The notes: generated by a model from the sequence alone, not told the origin. A DNA stretch of 64,000 nt from Glaciecola sp965658765 (GCA_965658765.1 CBFHTO010000009.1:1-64000), one strand, 5' to 3'. Counted from the first letter of the stretch, positions 6,888 to 16,050 are shown. A program made the numbers and translations.

Positions 6888-9515
6888 ATGAGCTATCAAG
6901 TTCTGGCAAGAAAATGGCGCCCTCAAATCTTTTCTGAGCTCGTTGGTCAACAACACGTCGTCGATGCAATTACCAATGCTTTAGAAAACGATAAGCTTCA
7001 TCATGCTTATCTATTTACCGGTACAAGAGGAGTCGGAAAAACGACAATTGCGCGTATATTTTCTAAAAGCCTTAATTGTGAAAAAGGCCAGAGCGCAAAC
7101 CCTTGTGGTGTATGCAATGCTTGTACAGACATAAGCGAAGGACGATACGTTGACCTGCTTGAAATTGACGCAGCGTCTCGCACTAAAGTGGAAGACACAA
7201 GAGAGATTTTAGATAACGTTCAGTATCGTCCTACCAGAGGTAAATATAAAGTTTACCTAATTGACGAAGTTCATATGCTGTCTAAACACAGCTTCAATGC
7301 GCTGTTAAAGACGCTTGAAGAACCACCTGAACACGTTAAGTTTTTATTAGCGACGACAGATCCTCAAAAACTCCCCGTTACTATTTTATCCAGGTGTTTG
7401 CAATTTAGTCTCAAAGCGATATCTGTTGAGCAAATCAAAACGCATCTGGCAATGATTCTTGATAGCGAAAATATACCATACGACGATGCAGCTATTGCCC
7501 AAATTGCTAAGTCTGCGCATGGAAGTATTCGAGATTCATTAAGTTTAACTGATCAAGCAATCGCACAAGGCAACAATACAGTCTTGACTAAGACTGTGAT
7601 ATCGATGCTCGGTTTATTAGACAGAAATCAGGTTTTAAAGTTAATCAAATTGATTTGTGAGCGAGATTCTATCTCTGCTATGAAGCAGTTAGAGGAAATC
7701 TGCTCAGCGTCTCCTGATCACGCTCAGGTTTTATCGCAGATACTCGGATTATTGCATCAGATTGGGCTCACACAGATGGTGCCGGAAATTTGTAAACTGG
7801 AAGGCAGTTCTGCGAAGGCAATTTACACTCTAGCAAAGGCAGTTTCGGCTGAACATATACAAATGCTTTATCAAATAGGCATTAATGGGCAACGTGATTT
7901 GCCTTTTGCTCCCGATTCTCGTTCTGGCTTGCAAATGTGCATTCTAAGGATGTTGGCTTTTAGTCCAAGGCAAAAAATAGAGTTAGTTCTTGATGATTTA
8001 TCGAAAGATAATTCACAGATAGATAGCGTTTCAATCGATACTTCACTAAGCGATGCTCATAAGGGTAGTAAACCTGAGTCAACTGATGCTCAGTTACCTC
8101 AAGATCCTAATAGGAAATCACCGAACGATCATGAGTCTACACTAAGTGAAAATGACGAAGGTTTAGATGTAAGCTCACAGCGTTTTGCAGAAACAGAGTC
8201 ATCGACTGAGACGGCAGATTCAAAATCAACAAGAAATGATGGTTCGGCACATACATCAAATAAAAAAAACGAATTCCATGATGAGAACAGTAAAGTAAAT
8301 AGTGAAGTAAGCAGCAACATACAAAGCAACGCGCAGAGCAATCGAGGTAACGAAGCTTTTGTTCAAACCCTTAGCGCGCCTGATGACAAAACAACAATTA
8401 TTGAAGAGGCCGTAGAGGACATACCCAGCCGCGTAGATGATAATAGCATTCAAGACGACTCGCACCTTGATGTAAGCGTCCACAGTGAAGAAGACTATTT
8501 TCCGCCACAAGGAGAGCAAGGATTCGACGAAGATGCTTTCGTGGCATCTGCTCAGGAAGTTTTAAGTTCAGAGGATAAAAGCGCTCACTTTGACGAAAAT
8601 ATGCAAGTCGCTCTCAGTTCTGAAGGCGATGATTGTGCCGATACGAAAGAAGCTAATAATCAAACACTTGATACTAATACGCTTGAAGCGAATGCTGAAT
8701 CTTCACTTAACAATACCTTAGAGCTCTTGAAAGCTAAGCGGGAGCTAGAGGCTTTCTCAAAAGAAAATAGCGAAAAGGAAGAACCATCAGCAAAAAAGTC
8801 CGATGAGGGTGATACTTCAGCGTCTGAGCCTACTGTTACAAAGCTCAGCGAGAATAATACTAAAGAGAATGTGCTTCAAAACACACACGTTTCAGAGACT
8901 GCGAAATCTGAAAGCCAAGTCACTCAGGAGGATGTTTTCGGATCAGACATAGCTGAGCAGGAACTGCCCTTAGCGAGTCCTCACGCAACGACACCAAAGA
9001 CTCGAGAAACTTCAGATTATGAAGAGCATAGTCACATTGATCCCAATCGGATACAAAACATATCCTTAGGATATATTTTCAAAGAAACTGAAAAGGTCGT
9101 AAATCCACATCTAACTGATGGTGAAAAGTTAGTTAAGGCCTCACAAATAGATGAGTGGAGCGCATTCGTAGATGAGACGGGATTGAGTGCCCTTACTCGA
9201 CAATTGCTGCTTCATGCTAACTGTACTTCGCTAAATAACCCCTTAAAGATTGTCATTAGTGAAGAACATCAACACCTTTGTGAAAACGCTATTCTAGACA
9301 AGATCAAAGCGCGATTAAGTGAGATGTTTAATCAAAGCTTTAAACTTGAGGTAACCACTGGGCAGGTAAACAATACGCCTTTCCAAATACAGGCAAACAT
9401 TGATAGCATGCGACAACAGTACGCAGAAACTCTAGTATCAAACGACGATACAATTCAAGAAATCATTAAAGCGTTCGACGCGACAGTGCTCGAAGAATCT
9501 ATCGAAGCACGCTAG
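6888..9515 (+). CDS. dnaX: DNA polymerase III tau subunit (and gamma by frameshift)
   Basis: Clamp-loader ATPase that ties the polymerase cores together. The AAA+ part (residues about 1-370) shows Walker A GTRGVGKTT, a four-Cys zinc module, the DEVHMLS box and the SRC arginine-finger motif. Residues about 375-710 form a very long polar linker rich in Ser, Asp, Glu, Asn and Thr, which explains the 875-residue length against 643 in E. coli. The last 150 residues match the polymerase- and helicase-binding tau domains. A slippery A-AAA-AAG at 8792-8798 would give a shorter gamma form of about 639 residues. The ybaB-recR pair follows, as in E. coli. Confidence 0.97.
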   Translation: MSYQVLARKWRPQIFSELVGQQHVVDAITNALENDKLHHAYLFTGTRGVGKTTIARIFSKSLNCEKGQSANPCGVCNACTDISEGRYVDLLEIDAASRTKVEDTREILDNVQYRPTRGKYKVYLIDEVHMLSKHSFNALLKTLEEPPEHVKFLLATTDPQKLPVTILSRCLQFSLKAISVEQIKTHLAMILDSENIPYDDAAIAQIAKSAHGSIRDSLSLTDQAIAQGNNTVLTKTVISMLGLLDRNQVLKLIKLICERDSISAMKQLEEICSASPDHAQVLSQILGLLHQIGLTQMVPEICKLEGSSAKAIYTLAKAVSAEHIQMLYQIGINGQRDLPFAPDSRSGLQMCILRMLAFSPRQKIELVLDDLSKDNSQIDSVSIDTSLSDAHKGSKPESTDAQLPQDPNRKSPNDHESTLSENDEGLDVSSQRFAETESSTETADSKSTRNDGSAHTSNKKNEFHDENSKVNSEVSSNIQSNAQSNRGNEAFVQTLSAPDDKTTIIEEAVEDIPSRVDDNSIQDDSHLDVSVHSEEDYFPPQGEQGFDEDAFVASAQEVLSSEDKSAHFDENMQVALSSEGDDCADTKEANNQTLDTNTLEANAESSLNNTLELLKAKRELEAFSKENSEKEEPSAKKSDEGDTSASEPTVTKLSENNTKENVLQNTHVSETAKSESQVTQEDVFGSDIAEQELPLASPHATTPKTRETSDYEEHSHIDPNRIQNISLGYIFKETEKVVNPHLTDGEKLVKASQIDEWSAFVDETGLSALTRQLLLHANCTSLNNPLKIVISEEHQHLCENAILDKIKARLSEMFNQSFKLEVTTGQVNNTPFQIQANIDSMRQQYAETLVSNDDTIQEIIKAFDATVLEESIEAR
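8775..8806 (+). promoter_or_regulatory. Programmed -1 frameshift site in dnaX
   Basis: The heptamer A-AAA-AAG (8792-8798) is in the same phase as the E. coli dnaX slip site (GCA AAA AAG). A Shine-Dalgarno-like AGGAAG at 8776-8781 lies 10 bases upstream, as the stimulatory AGGGAG does in E. coli. After a -1 shift ribosomes read Val-Arg and meet TGA at 8804-8806, giving a gamma subunit. The downstream stem-loop known from E. coli is not obvious here; only a weak five-pair hairpin near 8817-8830 is seen. Confidence 0.8.
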
Positions 9516-9543
9516 TACTTATAATAAATTTTAGGAGAACACT

Positions 9544-9870
9544 ATGTTTAAAGGTGGAATGGGCAACATGATGAAGCAGGCCCAGCAAATGCAGGCCAAA
9601 ATGCAAAAAGCACAAGAAGAACTAGCGAACCTCGAAGTCGTTGGTGAGTCTGGTGCGGGCATGGTGAAAGTTACAATGACCTGCAATCATAATGTAAGAA
9701 GAGTACAAGTTGATGATTCATTGATGGATGACGACAAAGAAATGTTAGAGGACTTGGTCGCAGCTGCTCTTAACGATGCAGTGCGCAGAGTACAAGAAAC
9801 CTCACAGGAAAAAATGGGCGAAGTTACTGGCGGGATGGGTCTTCCAGCTGGCTTTAAGATGCCGTTTTAA
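9544..9870 (+). CDS. ybaB: YbaB/EbfC nucleoid-associated protein
   Basis: Small DNA-binding protein of 108 residues that forms dimers and coats the nucleoid. The Met/Gln-rich N-terminal helix (MMKQAQQMQAKMQKAQEEL), the central VKVTMTCNHNVRRVQVDD strands and the Gly-rich C-terminus are typical. AGGAG at 9532-9536 precedes the ATG. It sits between dnaX and recR, the standard order; recR starts 7 bases after its stop. Confidence 0.96.
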   Translation: MFKGGMGNMMKQAQQMQAKMQKAQEELANLEVVGESGAGMVKVTMTCNHNVRRVQVDDSLMDDDKEMLEDLVAAALNDAVRRVQETSQEKMGEVTGGMGLPAGFKMPF

Positions 9871-9877
9871 AGCTTTT

Positions 9878-10477
9878 ATGTCCTTTAGCCCTTTAATCGA
9901 TGAATTGATAAGCGCGTTTAAATGCTTGCCTGGAGTAGGTGCAAAAAGCGCTCAGCGTATGGCGTTTAATTTATTAGAGCGGAATCGAGAGGGTGCAAAC
10001 CGTTTGAGTCAAGCCCTGCACAATGCGATGGAGCATGTGGACAACTGCGAGCGTTGTCGAACCTTTAGTGAGACGAGCTTATGTCGAATATGTTCTAATT
10101 CTAAGCGCTTGGAAAGCGGCGAGCTTTGTATTGTCGAATCTCCGCAAGATGTGATTGCAATTGAAAGTATGTCACATTACTCCGGTACGTATTTTATATT
10201 GATGGGCCATTTATCTCCGATTGATGGCATTGGTCCTAAAGAAATTGGTCTGGACCTGTTAAAGACCATATTAGAAAAAGAGCCAATTGAAGAAGTGATA
10301 CTCGCGACTAACCCGACAGTTGAGGGCGAAGCAACCGCTCACTACATTTCACAAATATGCAAAAAATCGTCGATAAGGGCGACAAGAATCGCACACGGGG
10401 TGCCCGTTGGTGGTGAGCTAGAATACATTGATGGTAATACTTTGACTCACGCATTTACTGGGCGTAGAGAATTCTGA
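9878..10477 (+). CDS. recR: Recombination mediator RecR
   Basis: Works with RecO/RecF to load RecA on gapped DNA. The 199 residues match the family length. The helix-hairpin-helix (LPGVGAKSAQRMAF), the Cys4 zinc finger (CERC...CRIC) and the Toprim segment (CIVESPQDVIAIE) are in order. I start at ATG 9878 because MSFSPLIDELISAF aligns with the family N-terminus; the open frame upstream overlaps ybaB and is not RecR-like. No clear ribosome site is seen, so translation may couple to ybaB. Confidence 0.96.
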   Translation: MSFSPLIDELISAFKCLPGVGAKSAQRMAFNLLERNREGANRLSQALHNAMEHVDNCERCRTFSETSLCRICSNSKRLESGELCIVESPQDVIAIESMSHYSGTYFILMGHLSPIDGIGPKEIGLDLLKTILEKEPIEEVILATNPTVEGEATAHYISQICKKSSIRATRIAHGVPVGGELEYIDGNTLTHAFTGRREF

Positions 10478-10495
10478 AATTTTATTCATTTGACA

Positions 10496-10523
10496 GTTGA
10501 AAAGCATAAAAAAGACCTCAAAT
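10496..10523 (+). promoter_or_regulatory. Possible sigma-32 (RpoH) promoter of htpG
   Basis: GTTGAAA (10496-10502) and CTCAAAT (10517-10523) are 14 bases apart, close to the heat-shock consensus CTTGAAA-N13-17-CCCATNT, with two mismatches in the -10 box. htpG is a classical RpoH target, and the site lies 51 bases before its start. Confidence 0.45.
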
Positions 10524-10573
10524 CTAAGCACTGAACACAGTTAGTAATTTTCTAGATGAGGAGACCCTTGGCT

Positions 10574-12496
10574 ATGGCTGAGACTGTCCAACACGAAACA
10601 CATGGCTTTCAAACAGAAGTTAAGCAACTTCTACAATTGATGATTCATTCTTTATATTCAAATAAAGAGATTTTCTTACGCGAATTAGTATCAAATGCTG
10701 CCGATGCTGCCGACAAACTTCGATTCAAGGCGCTTTCTAACGACGCTTTGTTTGAAGGCGACGGCGATCTGCACGTAAAGATAAGCTTCGATAAAGAAGC
10801 CGGCACCCTTACTGTTAAAGACAACGGTATAGGTATGAACAAAGAGGACGTGATAAAAAATCTTGGTACTATCGCAAAATCTGGTACTAAAGACTTTTTC
10901 AGTCAACTATCTGGTGACCAAGCTAAAGATTCCCAATTAATTGGTCAGTTTGGTGTTGGTTTCTACTCTGCCTTTATCGTCGCTGATAGAGTCACTGTAA
11001 ATACGCGTGCAGCAGGTGATGACCCAAGTAAAGGTGTGCAATGGATCTCTGCAGGAGAAGGGGAGTTCTCAGTCGCTGATATAGAGCGTCCGACCCGTGG
11101 TACTGAAATTATTCTGCACTTAAAAGACGATGAAAAAGAATTTTTAGATGACTGGCGAATTCGTTCTATCATCACCAAGTACTCTGATCACATTTCTATA
11201 CCTGTACAATTGTACAAAGAAGAAGTGCCTGAGCGTGATGGACCTGACGGCGAAAAGATTCCAGCAGAGCCGGCTAAGTGGGAAGCTGTTAACAAAGCAA
11301 CGGCGCTGTGGACGCGAGATAAAGCGGATATCAGCGAAGAAGAATATAAAGAATTTTATAAGCATGTTTCGCATGATTTTGCAGATCCACTTACTTGGTC
11401 ACACAATAAGGTAGAAGGTAAAACTGAGTATACGAGCCTTTTGTATATTCCTGCAAAAGCGCCTTTTGATCTTTGGAATCGTGATCAAGTAAACGGCTTG
11501 AAGTTATACGTACAGCGTGTCTTTATTATGGATGACGCAGAGCAATTCATGCCGACATACCTAAGATTTGTAAAAGGCTTACTTGATTCAAATGATTTAC
11601 CGCTCAACGTATCTCGCGAAATTTTGCAAGATAATAAAGTTACTCAAGCTATTCGCCAAGGCTGCACTAAGCGTGTTTTAGGTATGCTTGAAAAAATGGC
11701 TAAGAACGATGCGGACAAATATCAGTCTTTCTATGATGAGTTTGGCAATGTTTTAAAAGAAGGCCCTGCCGAAGATTTTGGTAATAAAGAGAAAATTGCT
11801 GGTCTGTTAAGGTTTGCATCTACTAATAACGATGATAATTCTCAGACGGTGTCTCTCGCTCAATATATAGAGAGAATGCAGGAAGGCCAAGATAAAATCT
11901 ATTACGTTACTGCTGACTCATATCAAGCGGCTCGAACTAGTCCTCATCTTGAAGTTTTCCGCAAGAAAGGTATTGAGGTATTGCTTCTTGGTGAGCGCAT
12001 AGACGAGTGGCTAATGTCACATCTCAATGAGTTTGACTCTAAGTCCTTCCAGTCAGCAGCTAGTGCAGACATAGATCTAAGTGAATTAGACGATGATGAC
12101 GCGAAGAAGGCGAAAGAGGAAGCAGAGAAAGCCGTAGAAGGTGTGCTGGAGCGAATGAAAAGTGCACTTGGTGAGAAAGTTGAAGATGTTAAGTTTACAC
12201 ATCGATTAACTGATTCACCTGCTTGTATTGTAGCGACCGACGGTGGCATGACCACTCAAATGGCAAAATTAATGCAAGCTGCAGGACAAGCGGTGCCTGA
12301 ACCAAAATATAATTTTGAACTTAATCCAGAGCATCAATTAGTTAAGATGGTTGCAGATGTGCAAGACGAAGAGCAGTTTAATCAGTGGACTCAGGTTCTA
12401 TTTGATCAAGCGTCTTTATCAGAGCAAGGCAGTCTCAAGGAGCCAGCAAGTTTCGTTAAGAACTTAAATGCGCTCTTAAGTAATTTGGTTAAATAA
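10574..12496 (+). CDS. htpG: Chaperone HtpG (Hsp90)
   Basis: ATP-dependent cytosolic chaperone. The N-terminal GHKL ATPase has EIFLRELVSNAADA, the DNGIGM motif and GQFGVGFYSAF. The middle domain has the catalytic-loop arginine region NVSREILQ, followed by the C-terminal dimerisation domain with HRLTDSPACIV. I chose ATG 10574 because GAGGAG (10558-10563) lies 10 bases upstream; TTG 10568 and ATG 10556 are in frame but fit the ribosome site less well. The 640-residue product is close to E. coli HtpG (624). A heat-shock-like promoter precedes it. Confidence 0.97.
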   Translation: MAETVQHETHGFQTEVKQLLQLMIHSLYSNKEIFLRELVSNAADAADKLRFKALSNDALFEGDGDLHVKISFDKEAGTLTVKDNGIGMNKEDVIKNLGTIAKSGTKDFFSQLSGDQAKDSQLIGQFGVGFYSAFIVADRVTVNTRAAGDDPSKGVQWISAGEGEFSVADIERPTRGTEIILHLKDDEKEFLDDWRIRSIITKYSDHISIPVQLYKEEVPERDGPDGEKIPAEPAKWEAVNKATALWTRDKADISEEEYKEFYKHVSHDFADPLTWSHNKVEGKTEYTSLLYIPAKAPFDLWNRDQVNGLKLYVQRVFIMDDAEQFMPTYLRFVKGLLDSNDLPLNVSREILQDNKVTQAIRQGCTKRVLGMLEKMAKNDADKYQSFYDEFGNVLKEGPAEDFGNKEKIAGLLRFASTNNDDNSQTVSLAQYIERMQEGQDKIYYVTADSYQAARTSPHLEVFRKKGIEVLLLGERIDEWLMSHLNEFDSKSFQSAASADIDLSELDDDDAKKAKEEAEKAVEGVLERMKSALGEKVEDVKFTHRLTDSPACIVATDGGMTTQMAKLMQAAGQAVPEPKYNFELNPEHQLVKMVADVQDEEQFNQWTQVLFDQASLSEQGSLKEPASFVKNLNALLSNLVK

Positions 12497-12602
12497 ATTA
12501 CTTCCAGTTTGGTTTATTACTAAATAGTGAAACGTAAGTTCCGTAAAGCGCTTACGTAAACTTACAATCTTAGACGACAATAAACATTATGCTTAAGTTA
12601 AT

Positions 12603-12636
12603 CCCGAAGTTTAGTGATAAGCTTCGGGTTTTTATT
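12603..12636 (+). terminator. Rho-independent terminator after htpG
   Basis: CCCGAAG (12603-12609) pairs with CTTCGGG (12622-12628) and is followed by TTTTTATTTTTA. It lies 107 bases after the htpG stop on the plus strand. Confidence 0.85.
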
Positions 12637-12818
12637 TTTAATAGCCGTTAATGTATAACACTCTTGTAATCGTTAGCCTAAAGTCTGACCAATTTCAAAG
12701 ATTTGAGCTTGTGCCTGTAAGAGCTTACCTGTATCGTTTTTAACAGCCGATTTGTAATCTTGATTACGACATAATTTAAAATTAATAAGTAATACTAAAG
12801 AATAGTGGAGGACGCTCA
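12637..12818. promoter_or_regulatory. adk upstream region with a perfect inverted repeat
   Basis: No gene is supported here. A 6-2-6 palindrome, GTAATC-TT-GATTAC (12754-12767), lies 51 bases before the adk start in AT-rich DNA and could be an operator. I do not recognise the regulator. AGTGGAGG provides the adk ribosome site. Confidence 0.4.
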
Positions 12819-13463
12819 ATGCGCATAATTCTTCTAGGTGCTCCAGGTGCCGGAAAAGGAACTCAAGCTCAATTTTTAATGAATAAATTTGGAATCCCTC
12901 AGATTTCAACAGGGGATATGCTCCGTTCCGCTATAAAAGCAGGGACTGAAATGGGGCTTGCTGCTAAGAAAGTTATGGACGCTGGGCAATTAGTTTCTGA
13001 TGATATTATTATTGGGCTAGTAAAGGAACGCATTGCACAAGAGGATTGCGCAAATGGTTTTCTTTTAGATGGTTTTCCGAGAACTATCCCACAAGCAGAC
13101 GCGATGAAAGAGTCTGGCGTTAGCGTTGATTACTGTATTGAATTTGACGTACCTGATGATGTGATTGTTGATCGCATGGGCGGACGACGTGTTCACCCTG
13201 CTTCAGGTCGTGTTTACCATGTTGTATATAATCCGCCTAAGGTGGAAGGCAAAGATGATGAAACTGGTGATGATCTAGTGATTAGAAATGACGATCAAGA
13301 AGACACAGTACGCGATCGTTTGTCCGTATATCATGAGCAAACTAAACCCTTAGTTAATTATTATTCAAAAGCTGCTGAAAATGGCGAATGCAAGTACTTT
13401 AAGCTAGACGGTACTAAACCTGTTGATCAAATTGGTCAAGAGTTAGAATCACTACTAGCGTAG
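12819..13463 (+). CDS. adk: Adenylate kinase
   Basis: Catalyses ATP + AMP = 2 ADP. The 214 residues match E. coli Adk. The P-loop GAPGAGKGTQAQF (residues 7-19), the AMP-binding STGDMLR and DGFPRT motifs, and the long LID domain with RRVHPASGR are all present; the LID lacks zinc cysteines, as in enterobacteria. GGAGG lies 7 bases before the ATG. The gene converges on a GMC oxidoreductase whose stop is 7 bases away, and its terminator lies inside that gene. Confidence 0.98.
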   Translation: MRIILLGAPGAGKGTQAQFLMNKFGIPQISTGDMLRSAIKAGTEMGLAAKKVMDAGQLVSDDIIIGLVKERIAQEDCANGFLLDGFPRTIPQADAMKESGVSVDYCIEFDVPDDVIVDRMGGRRVHPASGRVYHVVYNPPKVEGKDDETGDDLVIRNDDQEDTVRDRLSVYHEQTKPLVNYYSKAAENGECKYFKLDGTKPVDQIGQELESLLA

Positions 13464-13470
13464 TGTGACT

Positions 13471-15135
13471 TTAGCTTTCACATAAAACCCCAGACTCAAG
13501 AGTCTGGGGTTTTTGTTTTTTCAATATCATATCTGCCGCTTTCTCTGCGATCATCATTGTTGGTGCATTAGTGTTACCGCCCACAATTTTAGGCATTACT
13601 GACGCGTCAACTACTCTAAGGTTTTGCAGACCGATGACTTTTAGCTCTGCGTTAACGACTGCACGAGTGTCATTTTTACTTCCCATTTTACATGTGCCTA
13701 CTGGATGATAAATTGACTCTGCGTTCGAACGAATAAAGTCGATAATTTCGCTGTCTCTTATAAGTTTTTTATTCGGATTAGCATAGCTTGCATCGTTAAT
13801 TAAAGGCTTATTTTCAATCATGTCTTGAACTTTTTTATAAGCTTCTAGGAGTGTTTGTAAATCCGTATCTTCTGATAAATAATTTGCGCGTATTTCTAGC
13901 GTTAGTTCGTTATCGCTATTCCGCTTAAGAGCTACTCTCCCCTTACTTCTTGGATAAAGGTGGCACAAATGAACGGTGTAGCCATGCCCAAATACTTTTT
14001 TTCTACCGTGATCAACTAACAAAGCAGGTAAAAAATGCAACTGTATATCGGGTAGTTTCTGTTCTTTTGTAGACTTAATAAATGCGCCTGCTTCAGCAAT
14101 ATTGGAACTCAACATTCCATTTTTATCGCGCCAATACCTCCATGGCTCCCTAATGTTTTTTAAGAGCCCACGTAATGAAATGCCATAAGAGCGCGCACTT
14201 TTTTGACGCATCATAAGTGTTACATCGAGATGATCTTGTAAATTATAACCAACGCCTTCGAGCGAAACTTGACACTTTACACCGACCTCTTCTAGATCTT
14301 TTTTGTTGCCAATCCCGGAACGCAATAAAATATTCGGGCTACCAATCGCACCGGCACATAAAATCACTTCTTTATTAGCAGATATTTCAAAGGTAATCGA
14401 TTTTTTCGTATAAATGAGAGACTGGACTTTATCACTCTCGATGACTAACTTTTCTATATTAGCTTCTGTGATGATGGTTAAGTTTTGACGAGATTTCACA
14501 TCTTCTGTCAAATAAGCCTTAGCTGAAGAACAGCGACTACCATTTCTTTGGCTTACTTGATAAAAGCCAACACCCTCCTGCTGGATACCATTAAAATCGT
14601 TATTTTCATTGATACCAGAGTTTTTTACTGATTGGATGAAGTCTAAAGTAAGGGGATTTATGTGCTTAAGGTCCGAAACTGACAGTGGCCCAGCACTTCC
14701 GTGTAGGCGAGAGATACCGCGAGAATTATTTTCACTTTTTCTAAAATACGGCAATACATCATTCCAGCCCCAACCATCCGCACCAAGTTTCACCCAGTCA
14801 TCATAATTTTGAGGGTTTCCTCTTATGTAGCACATAGCGTTTATTGAACTTGAGCCCCCAAGCGTTTTCCCACGGGGCCAGAATAAAGAACGACCATTTA
14901 GTTGCTTTTCCGAAGAGGTATTAAAGCCCCAATTAATGCCTGAAAAATGGTTGAGGATAGATAGCCCAAACGGTATGTGTATCGCTGGATTAGAATCTTT
15001 TTTGCCGGCCTCAAGCAAGCAGACAGTATAATTGCCGCATTCGCTAAGGCGATTTGCAAGCACGCAGCCAGCAGAACCAGCGCCAACAATGACAAAATCA
15101 TACTTCTTGAGTGCTTTGTGCTTAATTTGACTCAC
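13471..15135 (-). CDS. GMC-family FAD oxidoreductase (choline dehydrogenase-like)
   Basis: Flavoenzyme of 554 residues oxidising an alcohol group. The N-terminal FAD-binding motif GAGSAGCVLANRLSE (residues 18-32), the GMC signature GKTLGGSSSINAM (about 89-101) and the C-terminal active-site region YHPVGTCKMGS with GGNTNAPTMMIAEKAA are present. It resembles BetA, but no betB, betI or choline transporter is nearby, so the substrate is uncertain. Its final 12 or so residues are encoded by the adk terminator. Two small DUF genes lie upstream on the same strand, 39 and 62 bases apart, and could be co-transcribed. Confidence 0.93.
   Translation of the reverse strand: MSQIKHKALKKYDFVIVGAGSAGCVLANRLSECGNYTVCLLEAGKKDSNPAIHIPFGLSILNHFSGINWGFNTSSEKQLNGRSLFWPRGKTLGGSSSINAMCYIRGNPQNYDDWVKLGADGWGWNDVLPYFRKSENNSRGISRLHGSAGPLSVSDLKHINPLTLDFIQSVKNSGINENNDFNGIQQEGVGFYQVSQRNGSRCSSAKAYLTEDVKSRQNLTIITEANIEKLVIESDKVQSLIYTKKSITFEISANKEVILCAGAIGSPNILLRSGIGNKKDLEEVGVKCQVSLEGVGYNLQDHLDVTLMMRQKSARSYGISLRGLLKNIREPWRYWRDKNGMLSSNIAEAGAFIKSTKEQKLPDIQLHFLPALLVDHGRKKVFGHGYTVHLCHLYPRSKGRVALKRNSDNELTLEIRANYLSEDTDLQTLLEAYKKVQDMIENKPLINDASYANPNKKLIRDSEIIDFIRSNAESIYHPVGTCKMGSKNDTRAVVNAELKVIGLQNLRVVDASVMPKIVGGNTNAPTMMIAEKAADMILKKQKPQTLESGVLCES
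13484..13520 (+). terminator. adk terminator embedded in the convergent gene
   Basis: A 13-pair stem, AAAACCCCAGACT (13484-13496) with AGTCTGGGGTTTT (13501-13513), has a 4-base loop and is followed by a T-rich run. It is a strong plus-strand terminator. It lies within the last codons of the minus-strand oxidoreductase gene and encodes that protein's C-terminal tail. Confidence 0.9.
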
Positions 15136-15174
15136 AAATTGCTTTTGTCTCCATAATACATTTATTTACTTTTA

Positions 15175-15423
15175 TCACCGCCAATGCAATTCTATTAATA
15201 ACTTTTCATTATCCTCATAAGACCCACACATTTCATCGTAAGGCGTATTTTGCTTTAAATAAACATTGTCAAAAGACTTGCCTTCTACATGTTCCTTCAA
15301 TTCAGTTAGTGAATTGAAACTGCGCGAGTCTCGGTAGTTGTCATGCAGCGCAACTTCTGCAGATTCTTTACCAATCGCTGCGATGTATTTGCCACCTTCA
15401 ATTGATTCTATGAATAGATTCAT
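15175..15423 (-). CDS. DUF6482-like small protein
   Basis: 82 residues, no signal or membrane segment. The C-terminal VYLKQNTPYDEMCG resembles the conserved YDEM(I/C)G block of the DUF6482 family; the role is unknown. A run of ATAAGAGAGAAAAGC before the ATG gives a plausible ribosome site. It lies between a DUF2244 gene and the GMC oxidoreductase on the same strand. Confidence 0.75.
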   Translation of the reverse strand: MNLFIESIEGGKYIAAIGKESAEVALHDNYRDSRSFNSLTELKEHVEGKSFDNVYLKQNTPYDEMCGSYEDNEKLLIELHWR

Positions 15424-15485
15424 GCTTTTCTCTCTTATAAGTGTTTGTATGGCTACAATTTAAACACTCATAGAATCGGGAAAGA

Positions 15486-15983
15486 TCAGCTTTGCCACCA
15501 TTTGTTTTTTAGGATGCGGAAACCTACAGTTTCCAAGACTTGTTTGAGTTCTTGACGGTCTTCAAGGTTTAAAAAGTTTCCAACCACAATAGATTCTTCA
15601 TCTGATCTGAACGTGATGAGAGGGAGGTGCCAGTGGTTATCGGTTTCGGAATAATAGACATGTAAGGATTTTCTATGTAGGTCTACAATCTGCCTATGCT
15701 TGCGGTATCCCGAGGCGATGGATACTTGATGTTCCCGCACGTGAATAGTTTGGTTGCTGTAGGTGAATTTTGAGACTTTATACATAAGTAAGGCAAAAAG
15801 CCCTACCTCGGCACCTGCAAAAGGTAATACAATCCAAGCTCCTACAAAGCTCCAAGCTAGTGCGATAACCATCACAATGAACACCATCACGAAGATGACC
15901 CACTTAGTCTGTTGCCAAGTAGCTGAGCGATTAGGAGATAGTGTAATTAATACACCATTCTGATCCTGTTCGCTTTTCACCAT
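15486..15983 (-). CDS. DUF2244 family membrane protein
   Basis: 165 residues with two adjacent membrane helices (about residues 28-70) bearing AWIVLPFAGAEVGLFALL, the DUF2244 hallmark. A soluble domain similar in layout to a PH fold follows. Function unknown. No strong ribosome site is seen before the ATG. The TSUP permease gene is divergent, 67 bases away, so promoters for both must lie in this short gap. Confidence 0.85.
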   Translation of the reverse strand: MVKSEQDQNGVLITLSPNRSATWQQTKWVIFVMVFIVMVIALAWSFVGAWIVLPFAGAEVGLFALLMYKVSKFTYSNQTIHVREHQVSIASGYRKHRQIVDLHRKSLHVYYSETDNHWHLPLITFRSDEESIVVGNFLNLEDRQELKQVLETVGFRILKNKWWQS

Positions 15984-16050
15984 ATATTAAGTGCCTGTGC
16001 CAATTTGTACATTTTTATTAAACACGTCATTTTATTTTTAAGGGTTTATA

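Noticed and set aside
9776..9877. N-terminal extension of recR
   Set aside because: It overlaps ybaB, and RecR homologs start at the MSFSPLIDEL methionine.
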